Below, one piece after another: positions 1 through 8,788 of a DNA stretch of 64,000 bases. Origin of the DNA: Burkholderia sp. NRF60-BP8. Lineage in GTDB: Bacteria > Pseudomonadota > Gammaproteobacteria > Burkholderiales > Burkholderiaceae. Position 1 is the stretch's first letter; every line of letters begins with the position of its first letter. The stretch is from NCBI RefSeq assembly GCF_001522585.2, contig NZ_CP013373.1:2418001-2482000 (forward strand). Direction: 5' to 3'. A program made the translations under genes and the position numbers. Below the pieces are notes generated by a model. The model did not search any database. It was not told the DNA's origin and was given only the letters and a program-made list of their open reading frames with translations.

Positions 1-1
1 G

Positions 2-70
2 GCCGTCGCAACGAAGAAATCGAGCGGCCAGCACAAAGCCGTGAAGAAAAAAATTGCGAAGAAGTCCTGA
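2..70 (+). CDS. C-terminal tail of a lysine/alanine-rich protein (partial)
   Basis: Only the last 22 codons are inside the window, ending at TGA 68-70. The tail is very basic (KKSSGQHKAVKKKIAKKS), as in histone H1-like or SWIB-type DNA-associated proteins of Burkholderia. The body of the protein is missing, so the family cannot be fixed. A hairpin terminator follows 25 nt after the stop codon, which supports this being a real gene end. The DNA-binding role is inferred from composition alone. Confidence 0.5.
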   Translation, partial: AVATKKSSGQHKAVKKKIAKKS

Positions 71-94
71 TACGGCGGACGGGTCAACAGCAGC

Positions 95-131
95 AAAAAA
101 GCCGGCGCATCTCGCGATGCGCCGGCTTTTT
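95..131. terminator. Bidirectional intrinsic terminator
   Basis: Perfect 10-bp stem, GCCGGCGCAT (101-110) with ATGCGCCGGC (117-126), and loop CTCGCG. It is flanked by A6 on the left and T5 on the right, so it can end transcription from both sides: the lysine-rich gene on + and the carboxypeptidase gene on -. Confidence 0.85.
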
Positions 132-150
132 CATGCGACGACGGCTGCGC

Positions 151-1305
151 TTACGCGAACGTGTCGACGTGCACCAGGATCGCGGCCAGCATCGCCGCAC
201 CGAGCGCCGCGCTGCGCTCGCCGTTCCAGCCGACGCGCTCGTCGGGGAGGTTCGCGTTGTCCTTGAACGGCATCTCGAGCGTCAGCGACAGACAGCCGAA
301 CTGGTGACCAATGTACTTCGACGCGAGCTTCAACGCATCTTCCTTGTACTTGCTCGCCGCGTAGCCATGCTCGGTCTGGAAGTCGGGGCTTGCGACCTTG
401 AACGCGTCGATGAACGCAGCCTGCTCCTTGCCCTGCTGCTCGGTAAAGCTCGGCAGCATCTCCGAGCCGGCGACGAACACGTACGGCAGATCCTCGTCGC
501 CGTGAATATCGAAGAACATGTCGCAGCCGATTGCATGGATCGCGTCGCGCACGGCCAGCACCTCGGGGCTGCGCTCGGCATCGGGCGCCATCCACTCGCG
601 GTTCAGGTTCGCGCCGGCCGCATTGGTGCGCAGGTTACCGTGCACGCTGCCGTCCGGGTTCATGTTCGGGACGATGTAGAAGGTCACGCGATCGTAGAGC
701 TTGCGCGCCACCGGGTCGCCGGCCCAGTCGCCCCAGCCGGCCAGCCGCTTGACCAGGCCTTCGACGAACCACTCGGCCATCGACTCGCCCGGATGCTGGC
801 GCGCGATGATCCACACCTTCTTCTTCGGCGCACCGTCGGTTTCCGGCGTGCCGAGCGTCAACAGCGACATCGGACGGCCTTCGACCGTGCGGCCAAGCTC
901 GACGACGCTGGCCTGCGGCAACTGCTGGACCGCCCCGAGAAACGCCGCGTGACGCTCTTCCGAGTACGGTTCGAAATACGCGTAGTAGATGCTGTCGAAC
1001 TCCGGCGTATGGTCGATGGTCATCGTCTTGCCGTCGAACGTCGTCGGCACGCGGAACCAGTCGACCCGGTCGTAGCTCGCGACCGCTTGGTAGTTGCGCC
1101 AGCCGGACGGATACGCGCATTCGGCTGCGTTCTCGAACGTCATCACGCACCGCTCGCCGCGCGCCCCCGTCAAGCGGTAGTAAAACCATTGCGCGAACTC
1201 CGAACGATTGTCGCCACGCACGCGCAGCCGGATTGCATCGGGGCTGTCGCACGACACGACGTCGATTGCGCCTGCGTCGAAATTACTGGTAATCGAAAGG
1301 GCCAT
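151..1305 (-). CDS. M14-family zinc carboxypeptidase (cytosolic carboxypeptidase type)
   Basis: 384 aa and no signal peptide, so it should act in the cytoplasm. An N-terminal beta domain (about 1-120) precedes the M14 peptidase domain. Zinc-binding and catalytic motifs are visible: HPGE at 171-174, NMNPDG at 214-219, NLNREW at 233-238, DIHGDED with His268, and TLEMPF with the probable general base Glu344. This arrangement matches bacterial relatives of the CCP/Nna1 carboxypeptidases, which remove C-terminal residues from peptides or proteins. The substrate is unknown. The ATG at 1305 is preceded by a good AAAGGAGAG ribosome site. A pair of 49-bp palindromic repeats lies 13 nt upstream of the start, between this gene and yaaA. 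Confidence 0.9.
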   Translation of the reverse strand: MALSITSNFDAGAIDVVSCDSPDAIRLRVRGDNRSEFAQWFYYRLTGARGERCVMTFENAAECAYPSGWRNYQAVASYDRVDWFRVPTTFDGKTMTIDHTPEFDSIYYAYFEPYSEERHAAFLGAVQQLPQASVVELGRTVEGRPMSLLTLGTPETDGAPKKKVWIIARQHPGESMAEWFVEGLVKRLAGWGDWAGDPVARKLYDRVTFYIVPNMNPDGSVHGNLRTNAAGANLNREWMAPDAERSPEVLAVRDAIHAIGCDMFFDIHGDEDLPYVFVAGSEMLPSFTEQQGKEQAAFIDAFKVASPDFQTEHGYAASKYKEDALKLASKYIGHQFGCLSLTLEMPFKDNANLPDERVGWNGERSAALGAAMLAAILVHVDTFA

Positions 1306-1318
1306 CTATCTCTCCTTT

Positions 1319-1424
1319 GTCGACCGGTGTTAGCGCTTCAGCGCTTACACCGGTCCCATGCAAAGCTGTCGACCGGTGTTAGTGCTTCAGCGCTTAGACC
1401 GATTCCATGCAAAGCTGTCGACCG
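1319..1424 (-). repeat. Paired 49-bp palindromic repeats (locus 1)
   Basis: Two tandem 49-bp units (1319-1367 and 1368-1416) are followed by the first 8 bp of a third (1417-1424). Each has the form GTCGACCGG...CCCATGCAAAGCT and folds back on itself. In unit 1 GACCGGTGT pairs with ACACCGGTC and AGCGCT with AGCGCT around a TC loop. The block lies between co-directional yaaA and the carboxypeptidase gene, ending 13 nt before the latter's ATG. The same element occurs at 10000-10097. Confidence 0.85.
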
Positions 1425-1491
1425 AAGCAGGCGGTGTACCGCCCGGCCGGCCTCGTGCATGCGCCTGCCGCCTCGCGAACGGCCGGCAGGG

Positions 1492-2274
1492 TCACTCGCC
1501 GACGCGCCGGCGATATACGTAAGTCGAATCGTTCGATGCGGCCGCATCGAACGCATAGCCCTCGGTCGAGAATGCCTTCAGCGCCTTCGGGTCGGCGATA
1601 CGATTCTCGACGACAAAACGCGCCATCAGGCCGCGCGCGCGTTTCGCATGGAAGCTGATGATCTTGTAGCGGCCGCCCTTCCAGTCCTCGAATACCGGCG
1701 TGATGACCGGCGCGGCCAGCAGCTTCGGCTTGACCGACTTGAAGTATTCGGTCGACGCGCAGTTGATCAACACGCGCGCGGCGCCGCTGCGCGTCTCGAG
1801 CTGCTCGTTCAGCGCCCGCGTGATGCGGTCGCCCCAGAACGCATACAGATCCTTGCCGCGCGCATTCGCGAACCGCGTGCCCATCTCGAGCCGGTACGGC
1901 TGCAGCAGATCGAGCGGACGCAGCAGCCCGTACAGGCCCGACAACACGCGCACGTGCTGCTGCGCATAGTCGAGATCGGAGGACGACAGCGATTTCGCGT
2001 CGAAACCCTCGTAGACGTCGCCATTGAACGCCAGCACGGCCTGCTTCGCGTTGGCCGGCGTGAACGTCGGCGACCAGTCGGCATAGCGCTGGAAGTTCAG
2101 GCGCGCGAGAGGATCGGAGATATCCATCAGCGTCGCGATGTCCTGCGGCGACAGCTTGCGCAGGCCATCGATCAGCTCCGACGCGTCGTCGACGAATGCA
2201 GGCTTCGTGTAAGACTGGACGTGCGGGGGCGTATCGTAGTCGAGGGATTTGGCGGGAGAGAGAACGATTATCAT
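1492..2274 (-). CDS. yaaA: Peroxide stress protein YaaA (DUF328)
   Basis: 260 aa, the normal family length. The N-terminus [16 protein letters not shown] and the region [19 protein letters not shown] are family signatures. In E. coli YaaA limits intracellular free iron and protects DNA and proteins during hydrogen peroxide stress, and the fold can bind DNA. The gene diverges from the PIN gene with 57 bp between the starts. The paired palindromes and the carboxypeptidase gene lie downstream on the same strand. Confidence 0.95.
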   Translation of the reverse strand: MIIVLSPAKSLDYDTPPHVQSYTKPAFVDDASELIDGLRKLSPQDIATLMDISDPLARLNFQRYADWSPTFTPANAKQAVLAFNGDVYEGFDAKSLSSSDLDYAQQHVRVLSGLYGLLRPLDLLQPYRLEMGTRFANARGKDLYAFWGDRITRALNEQLETRSGAARVLINCASTEYFKSVKPKLLAAPVITPVFEDWKGGRYKIISFHAKRARGLMARFVVENRIADPKALKAFSTEGYAFDAAASNDSTYVYRRRVGE

Positions 2275-2331
2275 AGAGGCTCGCTGGCACGCCGTGCCTT
2301 GCGGTCAGACGAAAACCTCCGATTGTAACGA

Positions 2332-2829
2332 ATGGCCCGCTCTCTCGCCCCGCATGCCGCACACCGCGTCGTGCTCGACTCGAACGTCTGGATCGACATC
2401 CTCGTATTCGACGACCCCGCTACGCGCCCGATCCGTGCCGCGCTGGAGCACGGCATGCTTGCCGCCGTGATCGACGGCCGCTGCCTGACCGAACTCGAAT
2501 ACGTGCTCGACTATCCGCAGTTCCAGTCGCGGGCGATCGACAAGGCCGACGCGCTCGCCACGGTCGCCCGGCTCGCGAGCCTCGTCGAACCGCCGCCCGT
2601 CGACGCCGACGCGCCGCCGCTGCCGAAGTGCAAGGACCGCGACGATCAGAAATTTCTCGAACTCGCCCGCGCCGCGCAGGCCGAGTGGCTCGTGTCGAAA
2701 GACCGCGCGCTGCTGAAGCTCGCGAAGCGCACCGCACGCGACTTCGGTTTCCGGATCGCGCAACCCGCGCCGTTCGTGGAAGCCTGCGCGCTCGACGCCG
2801 CGCCGCCCGCCACGACGACGCCCGCCTGA
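2332..2829 (+). CDS. PIN-domain putative ribonuclease (toxin-type, COG1569-like)
   Basis: 165 aa with the four acidic residues expected of a PIN nuclease: Asp16 (VVLDSNVW), Glu54, Asp102 (KCKDRDDQ) and Asp124 (VSKDRALL). These residues bind Mg2+/Mn2+ for RNA cleavage in VapC-like enzymes. No small antitoxin ORF is adjacent: yaaA is divergent upstream and the aminotransferase gene starts 28 bp downstream. It is therefore either an orphan toxin-type nuclease or a housekeeping RNase. The start has a weak ribosome site. Confidence 0.82.
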   Translation: MARSLAPHAAHRVVLDSNVWIDILVFDDPATRPIRAALEHGMLAAVIDGRCLTELEYVLDYPQFQSRAIDKADALATVARLASLVEPPPVDADAPPLPKCKDRDDQKFLELARAAQAEWLVSKDRALLKLAKRTARDFGFRIAQPAPFVEACALDAAPPATTTPA

Positions 2830-2857
2830 CGCAATCCATCCGAATCCGACCGTATCG

Positions 2858-4030
2858 ATGAACGCTCCTTCAGATATGCCAACGACGCCCGTTTTCCCCT
2901 CGCGCCTGCCGAACGTCGGCACGACGATCTTCACGGTCATGAGCGCGCTTGCCGCCGAAAAAGGTGCGGTGAACCTCGGCCAGGGTTTTCCCGATTTCGA
3001 TTGCGATCCGCGCATCGTCGATGCGGTCGCAACCGCGATGCGCAACGGGCACAACCAGTATCCGCCGATGGCCGGCGTCGCGCCGCTGCGCGACGCGATC
3101 GCCGACAAGATCGCGCAGGTGTACGGCCGGCGCTACGATCCGGCCACCGAAATCACCGTGACGGCCGGCGCGACGCAGGCGCTGCTGACGGCGATCCTGT
3201 GCGCGGTGCATCCGGGCGACGAAGTGATCGTCGTCGAGCCGACCTATGACAGCTACCTGCCTTCGATCGAGCTCGCCGGCGGCAAGCCCGTGTTCGTCAC
3301 GCTGGAAGCGCCCGACTACGCGATCCCGTTCGACCGCCTCGCGGCAGCGATCACGCCGAAAACGCGGATGATCCTGATCAATACGCCGCACAACCCGACG
3401 GGCACCGTGTGGCGCGAGGCGGACATGCGCAAGCTCGAGGACATCGTGCGCGGCACCAACGTGCTGATCCTGTCCGACGAGGTCTACGAACACATGGTCT
3501 ACGACGGTGCGCGCCACGAGAGCGTCGCGCGCTACCCGGAACTCGCCGCGCGCAGCTTCATCGTGTCGAGCTTCGGCAAGACCTACCACGTGACGGGCTG
3601 GAAGGTCGGTTACGTCGCGGCGCCAGCCGCGCTGACCGCGGAATTCCGCAAGGTCCACCAGTTCAACGTGTTCACGGTGAACACGCCGATGCAGATCGGG
3701 CTCGCCGACTACCTGCGCGACCCGGCGCCGTACCTGTCGCTCGCGGGCTTCTATCAACGGAAGCGCGACTTCTTCCGGGCCGGCCTCGAGCGCACGCGCT
3801 TCAAGCTGCTGCCGTGCACGGGCACGTACTTCCAGTGCGTCGATTACTCGGCGATCAGCGACCTGCCCGAAGCGGAATTCTCGAAGTGGCTCACGTCGGA
3901 GATCGGCGTGGCCGCCATTCCGGTGTCGGCGTTCTATCACGAGCCGCACGAATCGGGCGTCGTCCGCTTCTGCTTCGCAAAGCAGGAAAGCACGCTCGCG
4001 TCCGCGCTCGATCGGCTGGCTCGCCTGTAA
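2858..4030 (+). CDS. ybdL: PLP-dependent methionine aminotransferase (YbdL type)
   Basis: 390 aa class I/II aminotransferase. The NPTG motif is at 179-182, the Asp of DEVY at 207 contacts the pyridine nitrogen, and Lys241 in SSFGKTYHVTGWK forms the PLP Schiff base. The sequence follows E. coli YbdL closely along its length, including the N-terminal LPxxGTTIFT segment. YbdL prefers methionine, histidine and phenylalanine. It transaminates amino acids to 2-oxo acids in the cytoplasm and may serve methionine salvage. It is probably co-transcribed with the PIN gene 28 bp upstream. Confidence 0.9.
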   Translation: MNAPSDMPTTPVFPSRLPNVGTTIFTVMSALAAEKGAVNLGQGFPDFDCDPRIVDAVATAMRNGHNQYPPMAGVAPLRDAIADKIAQVYGRRYDPATEITVTAGATQALLTAILCAVHPGDEVIVVEPTYDSYLPSIELAGGKPVFVTLEAPDYAIPFDRLAAAITPKTRMILINTPHNPTGTVWREADMRKLEDIVRGTNVLILSDEVYEHMVYDGARHESVARYPELAARSFIVSSFGKTYHVTGWKVGYVAAPAALTAEFRKVHQFNVFTVNTPMQIGLADYLRDPAPYLSLAGFYQRKRDFFRAGLERTRFKLLPCTGTYFQCVDYSAISDLPEAEFSKWLTSEIGVAAIPVSAFYHEPHESGVVRFCFAKQESTLASALDRLARL

Positions 4031-4039
4031 GCGCCGCAC

Positions 4040-4060
4040 GGGCGGCCGCGCGCCGCCCTT
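4040..4060. terminator. Hairpin between convergent genes
   Basis: GGGCGGC (4040-4046) pairs with GCCGCCC (4052-4058) around a 5-nt loop, directly after the aminotransferase stop and before the GST stop on the other strand. The T-run is minimal, so this is a weak terminator candidate. Confidence 0.4.
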
Positions 4061-4072
4061 CGGGAACCGCGC

Positions 4073-4735
4073 TTATGAACGTGCGACGTTCGCCGCTTCG
4101 ACATACGCCTTGCGCTCGGCTGCCACGCGTTGCGCGGCCGGGCGTTCACCCACCGTCTTCGCGTGCGCCTTCCAGTCGATGCCTGCCTCGAGCAGGAAGT
4201 CGCGGTCGAATATGGCCTTCGTCGCCATCCCGATGACCGGCAGATGAACCCAGGCGGCAATGTCCGCGAGGCCGAACGACTCGCCGAGCACATACGGCGA
4301 AAACCGCGTCATCTGCCTGAATGCATCGATCGCGCGCGGCAGGCGCTTCTCGACGTGCGCCTTCATCCCGTCGCTCACCTTGCCGCCGAAAAACGCTTCC
4401 GTATACACCTCGCGCGCCATCCATTCGAGATACAGCTCGAGCGTCTCGACCAGTTCACGCACCTTCGCCGCCGCGAACGGGCTCGCGGGGAAAATGCCTT
4501 TCTCGGGATAGCGCGCCGCCAGGTATTCGACGATCACCTGCGACTCGAACAGCGCGCCCTCTTCGGTCTTCAGGAACGGAATCTTGCCGAGCGGCGAATC
4601 GGCAAGCCGGGCCGGGTCGCTGATCGGCAAACCACACACCACCTCCTCGAACGGAATGTCGTGCTCGAGCAGGACGAACTTCACCTTGTTGTAGTAGTTG
4701 GACAACGGAATACCGCACAGCTGTAGCATTGGCAT
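4073..4735 (-). CDS. Glutathione S-transferase family protein
   Basis: 220 aa. The N-terminal thioredoxin-like domain starts MPMLQLCGIPLSNYYNKVKF. Its glutathione-contacting Glu-Ser pair lies in ALFESQVIVEYLAARYPEKG (about 64-65). An all-helical C-terminal domain with YVLGESFGLADIA follows. Cytoplasmic glutathione conjugation or peroxidase activity is the family role; the substrate is not predictable. It diverges from the crotonase gene with 196 bp between starts. Confidence 0.88.
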   Translation of the reverse strand: MPMLQLCGIPLSNYYNKVKFVLLEHDIPFEEVVCGLPISDPARLADSPLGKIPFLKTEEGALFESQVIVEYLAARYPEKGIFPASPFAAAKVRELVETLELYLEWMAREVYTEAFFGGKVSDGMKAHVEKRLPRAIDAFRQMTRFSPYVLGESFGLADIAAWVHLPVIGMATKAIFDRDFLLEAGIDWKAHAKTVGERPAAQRVAAERKAYVEAANVARS

Positions 4736-4931
4736 CTCCTTCCTTGCTGAAGCGCGGCCGCATCGACGCGGGCCGCATCGGGATTCATCGCGCTGAAAAG
4801 CACGTTCGTGCTAGTCTAAAGCAAGTCGTGCGTCCGTCACGACAACATTACCTCCGCTGCGGCGTCGGCTCCGCCCGTCCGCGCGACACACGCGGCGCCG
4901 CCGCCGCGCCACCCGATGGAGACACGCTCGC

Positions 4932-5723
4932 ATGAGTGCTGAACTGCTGGCCTCGCGTCCGCCCGAGAGCGAATCGACGCTCGTCCTCACGCTGTCCAAT
5001 CCCGGCGCGCGCAACGCGCTGCATCCCGACATGTATGCGGCCGGCATCGAAGCGCTCGCCACCGCCGAGCGCGATCCGGCGATTCGCGCCGTCGTGCTGA
5101 CGGGCGCCGATCGCTTCTTCTGCGCAGGCGGCAACCTGAACCGGCTGCTCGAGAATCGCTCGAAGGATCCGTCCTTCCAGGCCGACAGCATCGACCAGCT
5201 CGCGGCATGGGTCACGGCGATCCGCGCGTCGACGAAGCCGGTGATCGCAGCCGTCGAAGGCGCGGCAGCCGGCGCGGGCTTCTCGTTGGCGCTCGCGTGC
5301 GACCTGATCGTCTCGGCACACGACGCGAAATTCGTGATGTCGTATGCGCGCGTCGGTCTGACGCCCGACGGCGGCGGCTCGTGGTTTCTCGCCCGCGCGC
5401 TGCCGCGTGCGATCGCGGCCGAAATCCTGTTCGAAGGCAAGCCGGTGGCCGCCGAACGCCTGCATGCGCTCGGCGTCGTCAACCGGCTCGCCGCGCCCGG
5501 CTCGGCACTGGGCGACGCACTAGCATGGGCCGACGCGCTCGCTGCCATTTCGCCGAATGCGCTCACGCGCATCAAGTCGTTGCTCGACGACGCGACCGCG
5601 CAACCGCTGGATGCGCAGCTCGGCACCGAGCGCGATCATTTCGTCGCGTCGCTACATCATGCGGACGGCCTCGAAGGCATCACTGCCTTTCTCGAGAAGC
5701 GCCAGCCACGCTACAAGCGCTGA
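4932..5723 (+). CDS. Enoyl-CoA hydratase/isomerase family protein (PaaG-like)
   Basis: 263 aa crotonase fold. The oxyanion-hole segments are FFCAGGNLN (about 63-71) and VEGAAAGAGFSLALACDL (about 108-125). The usual hydratase glutamate is not evident in YARVGLTPDGG (about 138-148). The TPDGG aspartate instead resembles the catalytic Asp of PaaG and delta3,delta2-enoyl-CoA isomerases. It may therefore be an isomerase or an oxepin-CoA-type enzyme acting on acyl- or phenylacetyl-CoA intermediates. GGAG sits 10 nt before the ATG. No other paa genes are nearby. Confidence 0.85.
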   Translation: MSAELLASRPPESESTLVLTLSNPGARNALHPDMYAAGIEALATAERDPAIRAVVLTGADRFFCAGGNLNRLLENRSKDPSFQADSIDQLAAWVTAIRASTKPVIAAVEGAAAGAGFSLALACDLIVSAHDAKFVMSYARVGLTPDGGGSWFLARALPRAIAAEILFEGKPVAAERLHALGVVNRLAAPGSALGDALAWADALAAISPNALTRIKSLLDDATAQPLDAQLGTERDHFVASLHHADGLEGITAFLEKRQPRYKR

Positions 5724-5922
5724 TACGCCGCCACGCCGCCGCGCCCATCCGATGCGGCCCGTCGCCGCCGCGCGCGACGTCGCGGCGCTCTCCGGGCCGG
5801 CCGCGCATGCGCGTCGGCACGCGCGTTTCCGTCGCCAGCAGCCCGTGTCGATCCATGCTCTAATGACCGCCTGTCGCGGCGCCGCCGGCGCCGTTTTCGC
5901 GCATGCCACACAGGAGTTGACG

Positions 5923-6615
5923 ATGATCGACGTCTATAGCTGGGCGACCCCGAACGGCCACAAGGTGCACATCATGCTCGAGGAAACGGGCCTCGCGTAT
6001 CGCGCGCATCCGGTCGATATCGGCGCGGGCGACCAGTTCGAGCCCGAGTTCCTGAAAATCAGCCCGAACAACAAGATCCCCGCGATCGTCGATCCGGACG
6101 GCCCCGGCGGCCAACCGATCTCGCTGTTCGAATCGGGCGCGATCCTGATCTACCTCGCAGAGAAGACCGACAAGTTCCTGCCGACCGATCCGGCCGCGCG
6201 CTATGCGACGCTCCAGTGGCTGATGTTCCAGATGGGCGGTGTCGGCCCGATGCTCGGGCAGGCGCACCACTTCCGCCTGTATGCGCCGGAGAAGATCGAG
6301 TATGCGGTCAACCGCTACACGAACGAAGCGAAGCGCCTGTACAACGTGATGGAAAAGCGCCTCGGCGAATCCGAATACCTCGCGGGCGACGCGTACACGA
6401 TCGCGGACATTGCGACGTTCCCGTGGACGCGCTCGTGGCAGAACCAGGGCATCGTGCTCGACGCGTTGCCGAACGTGAAGCGCTGGTACGAGGCGATCGC
6501 CGCGCGACCGGCCGTGCAGCGCGGCGTCGAGGTGCTCGCGTCGATGCGCAAGGCGCTGCAGGACGACAAAGCGCGCGAAGTGCTGTTCGGCGCAACGCAG
6601 TACGCGAAACACTGA
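5923..6615 (+). CDS. yfcG: YfcG-type glutathione transferase / disulfide-bond oxidoreductase
   Basis: 230 aa from ATG 5923, with AGGAG at 5912-5916. Longer readings in this frame start inside the preceding gene and lack a ribosome site. The N-terminus MIDVYSWATPNGHK carries the Thr9 and Asn11 that bind glutathione in E. coli YfcG. ISPNNKIPAIVD and SLFESGAILIYLAEKT complete the thioredoxin-like domain, and GDAYTIADIATFPW marks the helical domain. YfcG reduces small disulfides with bound glutathione rather than conjugating electrophiles. It stands alone between the crotonase gene and a convergent MaoC operon. Confidence 0.92.
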   Translation: MIDVYSWATPNGHKVHIMLEETGLAYRAHPVDIGAGDQFEPEFLKISPNNKIPAIVDPDGPGGQPISLFESGAILIYLAEKTDKFLPTDPAARYATLQWLMFQMGGVGPMLGQAHHFRLYAPEKIEYAVNRYTNEAKRLYNVMEKRLGESEYLAGDAYTIADIATFPWTRSWQNQGIVLDALPNVKRWYEAIAARPAVQRGVEVLASMRKALQDDKAREVLFGATQYAKH

Positions 6616-6630
6616 CGAGCGTATGACGAG

Positions 6631-6658
6631 CGGAGCGGCATCCGTGCATGCCGCTCCG
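6631..6658. terminator. Hairpin between convergent genes
   Basis: Perfect 11-bp stem, CGGAGCGGCAT (6631-6641) with ATGCCGCTCCG (6648-6658) and loop CCGTGC. It lies 15 nt after the YfcG stop codon and just before the MaoC stop on the other strand. There is no T-run, so termination is inferred from position. Confidence 0.5.
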
Positions 6659-6662
6659 TGTG

Positions 6663-7139
6663 TCAGAAGTAATGCAGCGTGATGAACTCCGCCGCGCATA
6701 CCGGCAGCGGCGCGTCGGGGCGCTCGACCTGCATCGATACCGACCACGTCACCTGGATGCCGCCGCGCGCGGCGTCGGCGGTTTCCTTCACCGCGAACAG
6801 CGCACGCACGCGCGCCCCGACCGGCACCGGCTTCAAGAACCGCACGCGGTTCAGCCCGTAGTTCACGCCCATCTTTTGCTCGAAACGCATTGCGTCGGTC
6901 ATCAACGCGGGAATCAGCGACAGCGTCAGGAACCCGTGCGCGATCGGCCCGCCGAACGGCGACTCGCGCCGCGCGCGCTCGGGGTCGACGTGAATCCATT
7001 GATGATCGCCGGTCGCGTCGGCGAAACCGTCGACGCGCGCCTGATCGATCTCGCTCCAGCCGCTCGCGAGCGGCTCCGCGCCGACCCGCTCCCGCAACGC
7101 CTGCGCCGATGCGATCAGCGGCAAGGTCACGTCGGTCAT
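6663..7139 (-). CDS. MaoC-family (R)-specific enoyl-CoA hydratase
   Basis: 158 aa hot-dog fold. The hydratase signature is present: FADATGDHQWIHVDPERA (about 36-53) contains the Asp/His catalytic pair, and GPIAHGFLTLSL follows it. These enzymes hydrate trans-2-enoyl-CoA to (R)-3-hydroxyacyl-CoA. The ATG at 7139 overlaps the stop of the preceding MaoC gene (ATGA), so the two are translationally coupled. It is the last gene of the operon 9985-6663. Confidence 0.9.
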   Translation of the reverse strand: MTDVTLPLIASAQALRERVGAEPLASGWSEIDQARVDGFADATGDHQWIHVDPERARRESPFGGPIAHGFLTLSLIPALMTDAMRFEQKMGVNYGLNRVRFLKPVPVGARVRALFAVKETADAARGGIQVTWSVSMQVERPDAPLPVCAAEFITLHYF

Positions 7140-7597
7140 GGGTTCGCGCCCCCCGGATGGCGCAGCCCGAAAATCACTTTGGTCTGCACGGTGATCACCG
7201 TCTCGCCGGCTTCGTTCACGCCGACCCATTCGGTCGACACGATGCCGCGATCGGGCTTGCTCTCCGACACGCGCTTGTCGTGCACCTTCTGGTACATCGT
7301 GATCGTATCGCCGGCGCGAACCGGCTTCAGCCAGCGGATCGAATCGATGCCCGGCGAGCCCATGCTGGTCGAATCCGATCCGAGCTTGCGGACCAGCAGG
7401 CTCATGAACACGGAGCACGTATGCCAGCCGCTCGCGACGAGGCCGCCGAAATGCGATGCCTTCCCCGCTTCCTCGTCGACATGGAACGGCTGCGGATCGT
7501 AGCGCTTCGCGAACGTCTTGATGTCGTCGGGCTCGAACGTGTAGCGGCCCACTTCGGTCGTGCTGCCGACCACCAGGTCTTCGTAACTGATGCCCAC
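7136..7597 (-). CDS. MaoC-family dehydratase
   Basis: 153 aa from GTG 7597, chosen because AGGAG lies 8 nt upstream and the protein then begins at the family N-terminus (MGISYEDLVVGS). An ATG at 7639 overlapping the upstream stop has no ribosome site. The hydratase motif is KRYDPQPFHVDEEAG, where DPQPFH replaces the more common D-x-N-x-x-H, and GLVASGWHT follows. It probably acts on a bulky or unusual acyl-CoA together with its neighbour; the pair may form a heterodimer or act in sequence. Confidence 0.88.
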   Translation of the reverse strand: MGISYEDLVVGSTTEVGRYTFEPDDIKTFAKRYDPQPFHVDEEAGKASHFGGLVASGWHTCSVFMSLLVRKLGSDSTSMGSPGIDSIRWLKPVRAGDTITMYQKVHDKRVSESKPDRGIVSTEWVGVNEAGETVITVQTKVIFGLRHPGGANP

Positions 7598-7635
7598 GGA
7601 TAAGTCTCCTTGTCTGGCGCGCTCGCGCGTCGCCG

Positions 7636-8769
7636 TCATGCTACGTCGGTTTGCGCGAAATCGGGCAGCGCCGCGATGCGGGCGAGATGATGATCGGTAT
7701 CGCCAAGCGTCGTCTCGATGATCGACAGCCGCTTGAACAGGTGCGCGGCGGCCACCTCGTTGGTCACGCCCATGCCGCCGTGCAACTGGACGGCCTGCTG
7801 GCCGACGAAGCGCGCGGCCGCGCCGACCCGCGCCTTCGCGGCCGACACGGCCTTGCGCCGCGCATCGGCATCGCCGCTCGCGTAGCGCACCGCCGCGAGA
7901 TAGGTCAGCGAACGCGCCTGCTCGGCATGAATCAGCATGTCGACCATCCGGTGCTGCAGCGCCTGAAAACGCGCGATCGGCACGCCGAACTGCTCGCGCG
8001 TCTTCGTGTATTCGACCGTCGCGCGATTCAGCTCGTCGAGCGCGCCGACCGCTTCCGCGCACAGCAGGAAGGTCGCGTAATCGGCGATCTGCTCGAGTGC
8101 CGCCGCGTCGCGCGCACCGCCCGTCAGCAGTCGGGCAGGCGTGTCGTCGAACGCGATCGTCGCGGCACGCTGGCCGTCGATGGTCCGGTAGTCGACCACC
8201 TTCGCGTTGGCCGCATCGCGTTCGACGACGAAGAGGCCGATGCCGCCGCCGTCGACCCGCGCCGGCACGATCCACGCATGCGCCTGGGCGCCGTGCTGAA
8301 TCACCGACTTGGTGCCGGTCAGCCGGTACGTGCCGCCCTGCTCGCGCGCCCGCGTGTCGAGTTCGTACAGATCGTAACGCGCCCGCGGTTCGTGGAACGC
8401 GACCGCCAAGCGCTTTTGCCCCTGCGCGACCGCCTCCAGCAGCGCGGCGTCGGCGCCTGCGCCGGAGCCGGCGATCCGCAGTGCTTCGACGCCGACCGCC
8501 GTGGCCCAGTACGGCTCGATCACGAGCGCGCGGCCGAGCTCCTGCATCACGACCAGCATGTCGACCGGGCCGCCGCCGAAGCCGCCCTGTGCGTCCGGCA
8601 CGGGCAACGCGGTCAATCCCAGCTCGGTGAATGCGCTCCACTGCGCATCCGACACACCGGCATCGCTGCGCACGATCGCCTGGCGCGCTTCGAAGCCGTA
8701 TTGCTCGCCGAGATACCGGCGCAGCGCGTCGGCGAACTGCTGCTGTTCATCGGTAAAGCTGAAATCCAT
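7636..8769 (-). CDS. Acyl-CoA dehydrogenase (short, divergent)
   Basis: 377 aa with the acyl-CoA dehydrogenase N-terminal helical domain (MDFSFTDEQQQFADALRRYL), middle beta domain and C-terminal domain (QLHGGMGVTNEVAAAHLFKR, about 335-355). The middle domain is less conserved than in its partner downstream of the palindromes. In steroid, bile-acid and related pathways, pairs of dissimilar dehydrogenases form alpha2beta2 enzymes. That arrangement is possible here because the two genes are adjacent (19 bp apart), but it is inference. It transfers electrons to ETF. Confidence 0.88.
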   Translation of the reverse strand: MDFSFTDEQQQFADALRRYLGEQYGFEARQAIVRSDAGVSDAQWSAFTELGLTALPVPDAQGGFGGGPVDMLVVMQELGRALVIEPYWATAVGVEALRIAGSGAGADAALLEAVAQGQKRLAVAFHEPRARYDLYELDTRAREQGGTYRLTGTKSVIQHGAQAHAWIVPARVDGGGIGLFVVERDAANAKVVDYRTIDGQRAATIAFDDTPARLLTGGARDAAALEQIADYATFLLCAEAVGALDELNRATVEYTKTREQFGVPIARFQALQHRMVDMLIHAEQARSLTYLAAVRYASGDADARRKAVSAAKARVGAAARFVGQQAVQLHGGMGVTNEVAAAHLFKRLSIIETTLGDTDHHLARIAALPDFAQTDVA

Positions 8770-8788
8770 GGTTGTCTCCGTTCCCTGA

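Noticed and set aside
1319..1424. Possible CRISPR array from the 49-bp repeats
   Set aside because: The units abut with no unique spacers, occur only in pairs and show paired stem changes. No cas genes are present.
5557..5922. N-terminal extension of the YfcG-like protein
   Set aside because: It reads through the end of the crotonase gene in another frame and has low-complexity content. ATG 5923 has AGGAG and matches the family N-terminus.
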